A DNA stretch of 64,000 bases from Cladorhizidae sp. MBARI D1340-BT2 (Eukaryota; Porifera; Demospongiae; Poecilosclerida; Cladorhizidae): contig JAQNBH010000009.1 of assembly GCA_028752905.1 (NCBI GenBank), positions 23,854,370 to 23,918,369 on the forward strand. Reading direction: 5' to 3'. The notes beneath the pieces are model-generated. The model made no database searches, was not told where the DNA came from, and saw nothing but the letters and a program-made list of their open reading frames with translations. Below are positions 1 through 13,500 of the stretch, in pieces; position 1 is the stretch's first letter; every line of letters starts with the position of its first letter. A program made the translations under genes and the position numbers.

Positions 1-1568
1 AGAATTACCACTTCTTATGCTCAACACAAGGGAATGCTGAGGTACATACAATAAGTGTGAAGGAGAGTAGTGCCCAGGGGAGTTCTGCACCTTTGCCTGT
101 TTGCTTGGTGCTCAAGGTCCCAGTTTGTTCCTGGATGCAGTCCTTCACTTTTTTTCCTTTTCTTTTTGTCCCTAATACTTAGTACTAATAATTAGTGCTA
201 ATAATTAGTACTAAGTATTAGTACTAATTTGTCTGTTAGCAGAAACTGGCAGTAGGAACCTGGGGAAAGGATGCGAGGGTAATCAGTGAGTCCCTGGGGT
301 GATTTTAATGGGAGAAATTTCGGAATCTTTTTTTCCCTTTTCTTCGTTAGCTTGAGAGAAGCTTGCTCTGTCATATAACTAGACTCGATGAGGTGGTGAG
401 GGAGACAGAGAGTCAAAGATAAGAGGTAGGGAGGAAAGGATAGAGTTATGGTCAGAGCCTAGATACAAGAAGAGAGACTTTACAACCATTGGTCTAATAG
501 GATTATGTAATGGTGTAGGATCTGGCGTCGTGTGGATGCCATTTAGGCAACTTCCAAAAATAAGTTTTTATTTTTATTTTTAAAAAGTCATCGAAACTTG
601 GCTATCCACCTATGTAGCAGGATACATGAGCTGAAGTCACTGGCAGTTTTTGAGTTTCATATGAGATAAGCCCACTTCAAAAAGGCAGTGAAAGGATTGT
701 GCTCTTTTGCTTAGTGCTGACCTAACAGCAGCAGCATTTCAAGCACATGGAGAGGACATGTTTTCCCACTACACACCACATGCTTGTGAGGTATGAAGAA
801 TTAGTTGTGGGTCCTTGAACATGGCCCTATCATTTGGCTGCTAGGTTCCCTTCCACAGATGCAGGTCAGGGATTAGCCCTTTGATCATTGTCTCGATTTG
901 TCAGGGTGGGGGAAATGGGATAGGGGGAGGAGGAGTATTAAAGCTATAACTTTTTCCTAGGAACAAACTGCTTATACAATAACCGGTGCATAAGAATTAG
1001 CTGCATTCCCAAGCAAACAAAAGCTACATTGCACAGTGCATGCGGCCTTATTCAAGAGAAGAGCTTCTAAAAACAGTAGGACCAGCCTGGAAGAAATGGC
1101 CAAGAACAGCATTTGTATTTGTCCTACTCCCTTCTCCCCCAAAATGCCCTCCTCTTCCCACCCAAACTGACTATTTTAAAACTATTCAACAGTCCACTGA
1201 GTGGGTGAAGCTAAAATAATCCAGCATTCTGATTAAAAATTCATTTTGTGTGTGTGTGTGTGAATGGTGCTCGAGATGTGGTGGAAATTAATTAGGTTAC
1301 TAATTAGGTTAGTTACAAAAAAAAAATTAGTCGACCAGAAGCCTTTCATTTTCAATGTTGCCACCCTTTACCAACCTATAATGTGAAATAATATGTGTAG
1401 TGTATTTAAAAAGGGACAAGATTACCAGGCTTACTCGTCCAAACAAGTAATTTATGTTGCAATTATTAAGTAGGCAATTGTGGTTATTAACAAAATTGAT
1501 CGTTCTGATACCAAGGCCAATGAGGTTAATTTTATTTATTATTATTATTATATTTATTTATTTTGCAG
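1..1568. other. Intronic sequence upstream of first visible merlin exon
   Basis: No exon could be supported here. The first merlin exon in the window begins in the middle of the FERM domain, so this stretch should be intron and the earlier exons should lie outside the window. It holds a polypyrimidine stretch, a short GT run near 1250 and the palindrome listed separately. Confidence 0.6.
172..221. repeat. AT-rich near-perfect palindrome
   Basis: A 50-bp palindrome with two arms of about 24 nt built on TAATACTTAGTACTAATAAT. Only the centre and one arm position break symmetry. It could extrude as a cruciform or be the remnant of a foldback element. No function can be assigned from sequence alone. 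Confidence 0.75.
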
Positions 1569-4500
1569 AGAAGAAGCCGAGCTTGAATATTTGAGGGTGG
1601 CCCAAGATCTAGAGATGCTTGGCGTTGACTATTTTGACATCACGGTAATGAATCTACATTGATCTATGTTGTTATGTGGGGCAGAAATGGTGGATGTCTT
1701 TGATACAATGATCCTCTTCATCCTCAGAACAAGAAAGGGACGAAGTTGTGGATGGGAGTGGATGCATTTGGTCTCAACATTTACGAACAAGATGACCAGC
1801 TCTCACCAAAGATTTCCTTTCCCTGGGGTGAGATCAGGAATGTGGAATACCATGGAAAGAAGGTATTTAATGGTTCTGTTCCATGCTTCAATGCACACAG
1901 TGCATAACAATAGTGCACATGTGCAGCACTGGTGGGGGCGGGACTTGCTCGGCATTTCTAGAAAACGGCACAAAAAATTAATGCCCTCTAACTGCAGATC
2001 AGATTGCTCATCCAATTAACTCACTCACCAGTGTAAGTGTACATATATATATGCCAAAAGCTATTTGAAGACTCATTAAAAAAATGATTCTAAGATTCCT
2101 TTACAAGTTTCTAATTTCATACCTACTGAATATGAAGGCCATAGACGTTCGATAACTGGGGAGGGGGGATAACTGGGGAGGGGGGTGGGGGGGCGGTCAA
2201 GATATCTGTTGACTAATGTTGGAAGATGTGCTTTCTTGGGCTCTGGACGATGACTTCAGACTCTTTGAGGAGGAAAGCCATGATGAAGAAGGCAATATGT
2301 CTTCACCTCACCCGATCCCGAAGCTCTGCTATCTTTGGGCAGAGTAGTCGACCTGACCTATGTACCTTTGAGCAAGTCTAGAGCTGTCAATCAAGGTGAT
2401 GATTTGCTTGGAGATAAGATTACTAGCAATGAAGAAGGCATGGACAGTGAGTGTAGCTATAGTTAGATTCCAATGCTTGCACAATGGCCTCTCCCACACT
2501 CAGTCAACTTTATGGCTTACAGGACAACATTCTTGTACCTTGATCAGTTTCTTACACACACTTGAAACTACCTAAATTTGTGGTCATACACAAAAAGAGT
2601 TTGTAGCTGTACAGTTAATAAGCAGAGCATGAACTACAAAGGCTGTTTTAACTTCCTTGTTCGTAGACAGTCCGCAGAAAAATTATTAGCCCAGCATTTT
2701 TTCTCCTTTAGTTGATGCATGAAGCCATTGGAGTGGGCAGTTGACAGCTTCGTCTGCTTCCTTTCCTGTTTTTGCTAGTCCTCCTACTGTACAAGACAAC
2801 CAACAATTTATTATGCGCTATCAACTCCTTGATATTGGTGGTCCAGCATGCAGTGACTTGATACTGGTGGTCCATATAACCATCATCATTGGCATGCCAG
2901 TGACTTGATACTGGTGGTCCATATAACCATCATCATTGGCATGCAGTGGCTTGATACGGGTGGTCCATATAACCATCATCATTGGCATGCAGTGGCTTGA
3001 TACTGGTGGTCCATATAACCATCATCATTGGCTTGCAGTGACTTGATACTGGTGGTCTATAATTTATAACTGTTCAATTGTGTCGTTGCAGTTCTGCATC
3101 ATGCCCAGTGACAAGCGATCTCTAAGCTTTGTATTTTACGTCTCCAAGACAAGGATATCTGATTTGGTGAGTGGAGCACGATCATGGATGCTGTGTTGTT
3201 GTTGTTTATAATAAGCCTTAGCTAAAAATAAATAATATTTATTTTTAAAAAGCGGAGACAAGAATCTGCCGATGTTGACCACAAACCTTTGAAGGCCATT
3301 TACCATTATACATCATTTATAATATAAAAAGCCATATGTACATGATTTTAAAAAGTGCATGGTCCTCTAAATGTTTGTGACTTTTTGTTGTTGTGTCAAT
3401 CCATAGCCATGGCCAGACTAAATGTGGTGGAACAATTCTTGATATATAGGCAGTTCTGTGGCTAAACCTGCCCTTCATGTGTAAACCTGTGGCAGTGGCA
3501 AGGCCAGGCACTAGTTCTAGAGGACTACTTTTAGCTAGGTTGATACACTTACCCTTCCTGAATGGAGTGTTGTTATGCTGGCTTCGAGCGCGGAATTAGG
3601 CTCACTTTCTTCAGCTGCTTCTGCTTTTCAAGTTGCCTTGGTTCACAGAGATGACTTGTGTAGAAGATATGGCCAGTGCTCTTAATAGATGGGCCAGGGA
3701 AGGCCTGGACATGGCCAGTGCTATAAATAGATGGGCCAGGGAAGGCCTGGACATGGCCAGTGCTCTAAATAGATGGGCCAGGGAAGGCCTGGACATGGCC
3801 AGTGCTCTAAATAGATTGGACATGGCCAGTGCTCTAAATAGATGGGCCAGGGAAGGCCTGGACATGGCCAGTGCTCTAAATAGATGGGCCAGGGAAGGTC
3901 TGGACATGGCCAGTGCTCTAAATAGATGGGCCAGGGAAGGCCAGGACATGGCCAGTGCTCTTAATAGATGGGCCAGGGAAGGCCTGGACATGGCCAGTGC
4001 TATAAATAGATGTGCCAGGGAAGGCCCGGTGCTATAAATAGATGGGCCAGGGAAGGCCTGGACATGGCCAGTGCTCTAAATAGATGGGCCAGGGAAGGCC
4101 TGGACATGGCCAGTGCTATAAATAGATGGGCCAGGAAAGGCCTGGACATGGCCAGTGCTATAAATAGATGGGCCTGGACATGGCCAGTGCTATAAATAGA
4201 CGGGCCAGGGAAGGCCTGGACATGGCCAGTGCTATAAATAAATGGGCCAGGGAAGGCCTGGACATGGCCAGTGCTCTAAATAGATGGGCCAGGGAAGGCC
4301 TGGACATGGCCAGTGCTATAAATAGATGGGCCAGGGAAGGCCTGGACATGGCCAGTGCTATAAATAGATGGGCCAGGGAAGGCCTGGACATGGCCAGTGC
4401 TATAAATAGATGGGCCTGGACATGGCCAGTGCTATAAATAGATGGGCCAGGGAAGGCCTGGACATGGCCAGTGCTATAAATAGATGGGCCAGGGAAGGCC

Positions 4501-7500
4501 TGGACATGGTGAGAAACTCCAACAGTTGCGAACTCGAGCAAGTTACCAACATGGCTTCACTTGGGAAGTATCTGGCATCACATCTCCCGTGCCCTAGCAA
4601 TGGTTTTGAGATACTCTTATAATTAATTTTTTGAGTGCTTTCTGGAGGGTAACTGTTTCATGTCATAGCTCAGAGACAACACACTCAAACAGGTCCAAAC
4701 TTTCTGCACACAAGGTCTTTAGGCATCATAGACACCAATATTAAAATATATATATTAGAAAATCATTTTTGATAAAAACAGTGGTTTTCCCAAATCTGGT
4801 CATATATATATTGTAACTTATTTCTTTGTTGTTGCTGCTGTTGTTGTTGTTGTCTTGTCTCTATCAAGATATTTGTAACAGTTGCTCAAGATGGCTCCAG
4901 TACTAAACCAATCACAGCAGATGCTATTCCTTACACACGCACACACACACATACATACACACACTTGCATGTCTTGTTTAATTGAAGGTTTGGGCTAAAA
5001 CTGCTGCCATCACATAATCTCATCGTCCATTATGACATCATTACTGATTGTGATTAGTGCAGGGGCTTTTGTAATTTCTTGGAAATTGATGGTTATTTTT
5101 ATAAGTATGAGAGAAATCATGTAATAGAAATCATGTAATAGACACAGTTTTGTTATTGTTACTATTTTTAGCTTGTGCAGTACTTGGCACACTCATTCAT
5201 TGTCATGTATACTTGTGTACGTACCTTCATGGGCTGGGCTAGGATTGGGCCAGTCTTCTAGCTACTGGGCTAGGATTGGGCCAGCCCTCTTCCTGCTGGG
5301 CTAGGATTGGGCCAGCTCTCTAGCTACTGGGCTAGGATTGGGCTAGGATTGGGCCAGCTATCTAGCTACTGGGCTAGGATTGGGCCGGCTCTCTAGCTAC
5401 TGAGCTAGGATTGGGCCAGCCCTCTTCCTACTGGGCTAGGATTGGGCCAGCCCTCTTCCTACTGGACTAGGATTGGGCCAGCTCTCTAGCTACTGGGCTA
5501 GGATTGGGCCAGTCCTCTTCCTATTGGGTAGGATTGGGCCAGGCCTAACAGGAATGGTCTGGTAGGGATGTTTACTGAGGAATCTGCACCAGGAACTTTT
5601 TGGTTGGCTATGGGATGAAGGGACTAATGGAGGTTGCATTATTCATTTTCTATATAAGTGAGTAAGGTTGTGCCTGCTTGGGAAGAGCTCTCACACGAGT
5701 GCCAAGCTTATACACTCTTCATCAATTATAGCTTAATTAAAAGAGGCAGCAGAACTATTGTTCCTGACCAAGACATCTCCTTACTGGATAAGAAAAAATT
5801 AGTATTTCTTGTAATAACTCGTGTATAGCTAATATACCCCTAGATATTTGCTTACCCCTGCAGGGGGGTGGGAGCGAAGGAGGGGGTTACAGGTTACATA
5901 TCAATCAAAGCAGCATGACTACACCCACGTACCTTAAATCATGAAATTAATATCATGTTACACTCATGCTAACTCAAGGGTTCATGGGTGAGTTTGTCAT
6001 GAATATTTTATCGGCATTGTGTGTGTTTGTGCTTTGCATACTGACAGGTACCACATTACAATATGAACGAACAGCTTTAAAGTAAGAAAACAAGCAACGT
6101 GAGCGAGGATCTCAACCAGCTGAATTAAAGTTGAGGATGATCGCTATCTGTACATATGATGACAATCATAACTTTGGGATTGAATGTCACATGATCAAGT
6201 TGAACGTCAATCAAGAATGCATAATGCTAATCTGAATCTGATGGTGTCAGTCCATCAAAAGGGTCCTCTTCATTAGATGGAGATATTTCGTGTATGAGAG
6301 TAGGATTAGATGAGCATCAGTGATCCCACTCGAGCAGAGCCATTCTTGCTAATATCAGAAAGGTTGCAGAAAGGTTGCCGTTGTCTTAGAGTGCTGTGAA
6401 GTCTTCCTTTTCTGGCTCATTCTTCAACTAAAAGCTTACGATAAATTTAGAAAATTTCAGCATGGTACTCTTAGTCAATTGGTATGCTTGGACAACAAAT
6501 AGAAAATCGAGGGTGTTTTTTTTAGCTTGTGTAGGATGCAACAGTCGCACGATTTAGCTCACATACTTTCATACTTTCATATTACATGCATTGGAGTGTG
6601 CTATTTCAAGGCTACATGTAGGGTATATAATGATATTCATGCTGTGATAAAGCACTTTGAACTACTCTGCCTGCAGATTATGCAGCTGTGTATGGGCAAC
6701 CACGAGTTATACATGAGAAGGAGAAGATTGGACACCATGGAAGTACAGCAGATGAAAGCTCAAGCTAAAGAAGAGAAAGCCAGAAAACTAGTGAGCCGTC
6801 CTAGCTTTCCCTGAGGCTGGACCAACAGTCTATCATAGATCTTTCAACTTGATGTGTGATGTGGTTCTTTGTTGTTATTTACATAGGCAGAAAGAGACCG
6901 CCTTGAAAGAGAGAAAAAAGCCAGGAAGGAAGCAGAGAGAAGACAACAGGAACTGGAAAGGCGTTTACAGGACATGGAAGAGGAAGCCAGGGTTGCCAAT
7001 GAAGCCAAGGCTCATTTTGAACAAATGATGGAGTTGCTGAGTGAAAAGGTGAAGGTTGCTGAAGAAGAAGCACAGGCTCATGCTAGGAAAAACTTTGAAG
7101 CTGAAGAAGAAATTAGAAGAGTTCGAGCAAGTGCTGTGAAGGTAAGAGCAGATCTAAAGAGTGACAGTTAGCTAAGTACTTCTCTGATTGTATTTTGTAG
7201 ATATTGTAGAGAGTGGAGATAGTGTAGAGAGTGGAGGTATTGTAGAGAGTGGAGATAGTGTAGAGAGTGGAGGTATTGTAGAGAGTGGAGATAGTGTAGA
7301 GAGTGGAGATATTGTGAGGTATTGTAGAGAGTGGAGGTATATTGTAGAGAGTGGAGATATTGTGAGGTATTGTAGAGAGTGGAGATAGTGTAGGGAGTGG
7401 AGATATGGAGATAGTGTAGAGAGTAGAGAGAGTGGAGATATTGTAGTGCTGGAGATAATGGAAATAGTGGAGAGAGTAGAGAGACTGGAGATATTGTAGT

Positions 7501-10500
7501 GAGTGGGGGTAGTGTAAGGAGTGGAATAGTGTAGAGAGTGGAGAGAGCACCCAATATTACCTTTGGCAGGGCCAAGTTCATGGCTTATCACAATTGGTAG
7601 GGTGGAGAGGAACCCTGACATTAGGACCCACGTCTGGGGAAATTAGGGGAGTGAGTACCACTTGAACAATCACATCGAAACATATTTAAGCTGGAGCCCA
7701 CATCAGGAACCATCCCTCCAATAGTGACGTGTGTCAAATAGCTAGAGTAGTAGTCTACAAGTGAATGGTTAGAATACTACTTCTCTACATGTGACTGGTT
7801 AGTAATCTACATACAGAAGTCAGATAAAGCTATTTTTTAATTTGTTGCATATAGTGCGTCAGAGTGGCATGTGCAAATCTAAAATTATTCCTCCTCGGCT
7901 ACGGGATGCTGGAGAAAGTGACCACAAAATGACTACCCCACAAGCTGTACGGGTTAGGAGAAGAATTATACATTGTGTAACAGATAGCTGTAGCCCAGAG
8001 ACAGAGAAGGAGAAGGGCTGCAACATGAGAAACTGCATGAGAAACTTCAAGAAAAGTTAACAAGGAAAGACAAAGGAAACAGAGAATGTAATTAAATACC
8101 TACAGAGACACAGAAAGAGCATCAGAGACAAATGACACTTCACTGAGTAGAAATTTCAGAGAGAACAAAGGATGAAGAGAGAGAGAACATCAAACACTGG
8201 TAGGTGGAGAGAACTGAGGGCTGCACTGCCCAGAGTTCAAGAGATGAAGAGAGAACATCAAACACTGGTAGGTGGAGAGAACTGAGGGCTGCACTGCCCA
8301 GAGTTCAAGGGATGAAGAGAGAGCATCAAACACTGGTAGGTGGAGAGAACTGAGGGCTGCACTGCCCAGAGTTCAAGGGATGAAGAGAGAACATCAAACA
8401 CTGGTAGGTGGAGAGAACTGAGGGCTGCACTGCCCAGAGTTCAAGAGATGAAGAGAGAGCAGCAAACACTGGTAGGTGGAGAGAACTGAGGGCTGCACTG
8501 CCCAGAGTTCAAGGGATGAAGAGAGAACATCAAACACTGGTAGGTGGAGAGAACTGAGGACTGCACTGCCCAGAGTTCAAGGGATGAAGAGAGAGCATCA
8601 AACACTGGTAGGTGGAGAGAACTGAGGGCTGCACTGCCCAGAGTTCAAGGGATGAAGAGAGAACATCAAACACTGGTAGGTGGAGAGAACTGAGGGCTGC
8701 ACTGCCCAGAGTTCAAGAGATGAAGAGAGAGCAGCAAACACTGGTAGGTGGAGAGAACTGAGGGCTGCACTGCCCAGAGTTCAAGGGATGAAGAGAGAAC
8801 ATCAAACACTGGTAGGTGGAGAGAACTGAGGGCTGCACTGCCCAGAGTTCAAGAGATGAAGAGAGAACATCAAACACTGGTAGGTGGAGAGAACTGAGGG
8901 CTACACTGCCCAGAGTTCAAGGGATGAAGAGAGAACATCAAACACTGGTAGGTGGAGAGAACTGAGGGCTGCACTGCCCAGAGTTCAAGAGATGAAGAGA
9001 GAACATCAAACACTGGTAGGTGGAGAGAACTGAGGGCTGCACTGCCCAGAGTTCAAGGGATGAAGAGAGAGCAGCAAACACTGGTAGGTGGAGAGAACTG
9101 AGGGCTGCACTGCCCAGAGTTCAAGAGATGAAGAGAGAACATCAAACACTAGTAGGTGGAGAGAACTGAGGGCTGCACTGCCCAGAGTTCAAGGGATGAA
9201 GGATGAAGAGAGAACATCAAACACTGGTGGTGGAGAGAACTGAGGGCTGAGTTCAAGCGATGAAGAGAGAACATCAAACACTGGTAGGTGGAGAGAACTG
9301 AGGGCTGCACTGCCCAGAGTTCAAGGGATGAAGAGAGAACATCAAACACTGGTAGGTGGAGGGCACTGAGGGCTGCACTGCCAGAGTTCAAGGGATGAAG
9401 AGAGAACATCAAACACTGGTAGGTGGAGGGCACTGAGGGCTGCACTGCCAGAGTTCAAGGGATGAAGAGAGAACATCAAACACTGGTAGATGGAGGACAC
9501 TGAGGGCTACACTGAGAATAGACTATGGCATAATGGTGGTGAAGGTTCCTCTTGAAAGAATCTTGATCTGCAAATCGATAAAATAACAAAAAACTCATTT
9601 TAGCCACAACATAAAACATTTACACATGTACACTGCGCAGAACATGTATATGCCACAAGCTACTCGCTACTTTTATTATTATAAAAATAATTTTTTTTAC
9701 AATATGGGGGGGGGGGGTGAGCTTCAATAATTAGTTGGTTACCCTCCCCTGCTGCTACTGCATTTTTATACTGGAGACCATCGGTGAAGCTCAGCTGCAA
9801 GTCTGCCGTTGGATCATTACATGTACAGTATGTGGACCTGAAACTAGGGCTATGAAATTTAAACTGATGTCACAATACATCAAAATAGCTTGCCTTTTTT
9901 GTCTTGCATTTTCAAATGCTGCAAGAAGGCGCTCTACTGTCAAGGAGCTATGGCAGTGTGTCCAGTGTGGTGCAGGAGGAGGTGCTCTACTGTGTGGGAC
10001 TCAAGGAGCTATGACACATGTGTCCAGTGTGGAGGAGTGGTGCTACTGTGTGGGACTCAAGGAGCTATGGCAGTGTGTCTAGTGTGGTGCAGGAGGAGGT
10101 GCTCTACTGTGTGGGACTCAAGGAGCTATGACACATGTGTCCAGTGTGGAGGAGTGGTGCTACTGTGTGGGACTCAAGGTCCAGGAGGAGGTGCTACTGT
10201 GTGGGACTCAAGGAGCTATGGCAGTGTGTCCAAGTGTGGTGCTATAATGTGATCAATAAAGTCACATTCCCACAGACATTGGATGCATGAATTATATACA
10301 GCTCTCTGTTGATGAAGACATGGTGATCCAGTACCAGCTGCAAGCTAGTTTTGCTTCAAGTCAGTGGGAGCCAAGCAGAAAACTTTGCCATCACCATCAC
10401 CAACATAGAGCAGACAATTAGTACAGTTAGCAAGGTCAGACAGAGGTCACTTGATATTTAGCAACTTTAAGATACAGCTCAATTATACAGTAAATGTGCA

Positions 10501-13500
10501 ATAGTGCACACTACTTGCTGCTGTGGCTTAATAGTATCTATTCATCATGTTGTTACTGCGGCAATGCCATTAGGCTTTTGTTGATGTTGTTGTTTACTGT
10601 TGTGGGTGCAGAGTGAGGAGGACCGGATGAATATGGAGCGGAGAATCCAACAGGCAGAAGTTAAGGTATCAACTTCTGGCAGGCGGGAGTCTGAGGCTGA
10701 AGAGCTACAGCAAGAGTTAGAGCAAGCTAGAATGGCAGAGCACATGGCCAAGATTCAACTGCAGGAGGCGCGAGTCCCTCCCTCCCCTTCACCTTCCACC
10801 CCAGCTCCCAGCAGCAGTTTCCATGCAGCAGGAGTCATGATGGTAATGGTTGTCTCGTTATGCAGGCATGCAACTGAACTAACATTAGAGGTCTATGTAA
10901 CACTGCATGTGCTCCTTGCCTGTGCTAGTAAGTAGTACTGTCTTGTTGGTATGGAAATGTATAGAAGAAGCAGTTGGTGGGAGGAGGTTGAGTAGCAGAG
11001 CCATTTGTGTGCCAGCTGAGACTTATTATTACCATGCATAATTAGATGACCTGCACTCATGTAACTTTTGTGGGAACAATGGCAGGCTTTCATCTATCTC
11101 TTTGGGGGGTGGCTGTACTCCTGATGTTCATCTTCATGTGTGTGAATGTTTCAGCAGTCAATCAGCAGCACCATAGAGAAGGTGTTCGTATATAATAAAC
11201 CATAGAGAAGGTGTTCGTATATAATACACCATAGAGAAGGTGTTACTATTAATACACCATAATATGGTGAAGGTGTTTCTATATAATACACACCATGGTG
11301 AAGGATTCCTATATAATATTCTTTTCTACATTGAAGTAATAAAAACAGAGATTCCCAAGTTTCCCAAAGCATGTCTGTAGCAAGTATAAAGACAACCTGG
11401 TGCATTTTGTACACACTTGGTAGTCTAGTGAGGGGGGGAAATTAAAAAAAAATAGCCCTTTTCGCCACAGCCATTTATACTGAGTGGTGTGAATGTTAGA
11501 GAACAAAATAATATAAGGAGAGCACTTCTGTGTGTCCTCTCTGATGAGGCATTGCAGCATTCGTGTACTTGCTTTGGTTCCTTGCGGTGCTTTATGTGTC
11601 CTGCTCACTCATTGTAGTCCATGTCCGGAGCCAATGTCGATCTATCCACTACACATTCATCGTCTCCTGAACTCCTTGCTCATGCTGAGGTTGAGCTCTA
11701 CCATACAGGAGACATGAGTGAACTCTCGAAGCAGCTGGAAAGAGAGAGGTATGTATGTGTGTGTGCATGTGCAGAGTCGTAAGGAAATTAACGCCACTCA
11801 CCCCTATCTACGAATCCCTAGAAGAAGAACAGTTTGAAAATTAAAAAAAGTACTTGAACTAAAATTCTGGAATTTCAGTGCATCTCCATGCGCTGAATAT
11901 TTCTGGAAATTTAGTAGGATGAAAAATTGGTGAGGGAATGAAATAATTTGGCTAAATGGGCTGGTCACAAGTTGGGAGTTCGAAGAGATGCACCCAATCT
12001 ACGTCAACACGAACTTGCAACGACTGTGATGGAGTTTCTAATTACTACTGCACTTTAGACTCAATTTTGATCCTGGTCTCCTCTTCCACCACACTAATCC
12101 TCTTAACAAACTCTCGGTAGAGATAGTAGAAGATAAGGACTTTCTCAATGAGCAATGTAAAGTTTGCTTCTCCTAGAGCATCCAGCCTTCATTGGAGTAG
12201 CATCTCAATGTTCCCGACGAAGGCTAGAGCATCCAGCCTTCATTGGGAGTAGCATCTCAATGTTCCCGATGAAGGCTAGAGCATCCAGCCTTCATTGGGA
12301 ATAGCATCTCAATGTTCCTGACGAAGGCTAGAGCATCCAGCCTTCATTGGGAGTAGCATCTCAATGTTCCCGATGAAGGCTAGAGCATCCAGCCTTCATT
12401 GGGAATAGCATCTCAATGTTCCCGGCTAGAGCATCCAGCCTTCATTGGGAATAGCATCTCAATGTTCCCGACGAAGGCTAGAGCATCCAGTCTTCATTAG
12501 GAATAGTATCTCAATGTTCTCGACGAAGGCTAGAGCATCCAGTTTCATTGGGAATAACATCTCAATGTTCCCGGCGAAGGCTAGAGCATCCAGCCTTCAT
12601 TGAGAATAGCATCTCAATGTTCCCGACGAAGGCTAGAGCATCCATCCAGCCTTCATTGGGAATAACATCTCAATGTTCCCGACGAAGGCTAGAGCATCCA
12701 TCCAGCCTTCATTGGGAATAGCATCTCAATGTTCCCGACGAAGGCTAGAGCATTCATCCAGCCTTCATTGGGAATAGCATCTCAATGTTCCCGGCTAGAG
12801 CATCCAGCCTTCATTGGGAATAGCATCTCAATGTTCCCGACGAAGGCTAGAGCATCCAGTCTTCATTAGGAATAGTATCTCAATGTTCTCGACGAAGGCT
12901 AGAGCATCCAGTTTCATTGGGAATAACATCTCAATGTTCCCGGCGAAGGCTAGAGCATCCAGCCTTCATTGAGAATAGCATCTCAATGTTCCCGACGAAG
13001 GCTAGAGCATCCATCCAGCCTTCATTGGGAATAACATCTCAATGTTCCCGACGAAGGCTAGAGCATCCATCCAGCCTTCATTGGGAATAGCATCTCAATG
13101 TTCCCGACGAAGGCTAGAGCATCCATCCAGCCTTCATTGGGAATAGCATCTCAATGTTCCCGATGAAGGCTAGAGCATCCAGCCTTCATTGGGAATAGCA
13201 TCTCAATGTTCCCGACGAAGGCTAGAGCATCCATCCAGCCTTCATTGGGAATAGCATCTCAATGTTCCCAACGAAGGCTATATAGAGCATCCACCTTCAT
13301 TGGGAATAGCAATGTTCCCAACAAAGGCTAGAGCATCCAACTGAAACGTCGAGAAACAAACTTTACCTTGATCATTGAAAAAGTCCTTATACACCTTAAT
13401 CCTGTTTGTTCTAGACGTGATTATGATGAATATGCTGCCTTTGGTGGATGTGCAGTTACTGGTGGATTAATCTACATTTGTAGTGGTACACGTGTTATTA

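Noticed and set aside
3633..4622. Several open frames of 60-134 codons on both strands with a [19 protein letters not shown] repeat
   Set aside because: Entirely produced by the 42-bp minisatellite, open in several frames at once.
6527..6676. Upstream extension of the merlin exon frame ([17 protein letters not shown]...)
   Set aside because: Intronic: the exon starts after CTGCAG at 6676, where similarity to merlin begins.
7113..7621. Minus-strand Leu/Ser/Tyr-rich frames of about 140 codons
   Set aside because: Artefact of the purine-rich 18-bp repeat: three overlapping frames are open over the same DNA.
7842..8060. 72-codon frame with basic C-terminus
   Set aside because: No splice sites in phase with merlin; the exon ending at 7141 joins the one at 10612 seamlessly.
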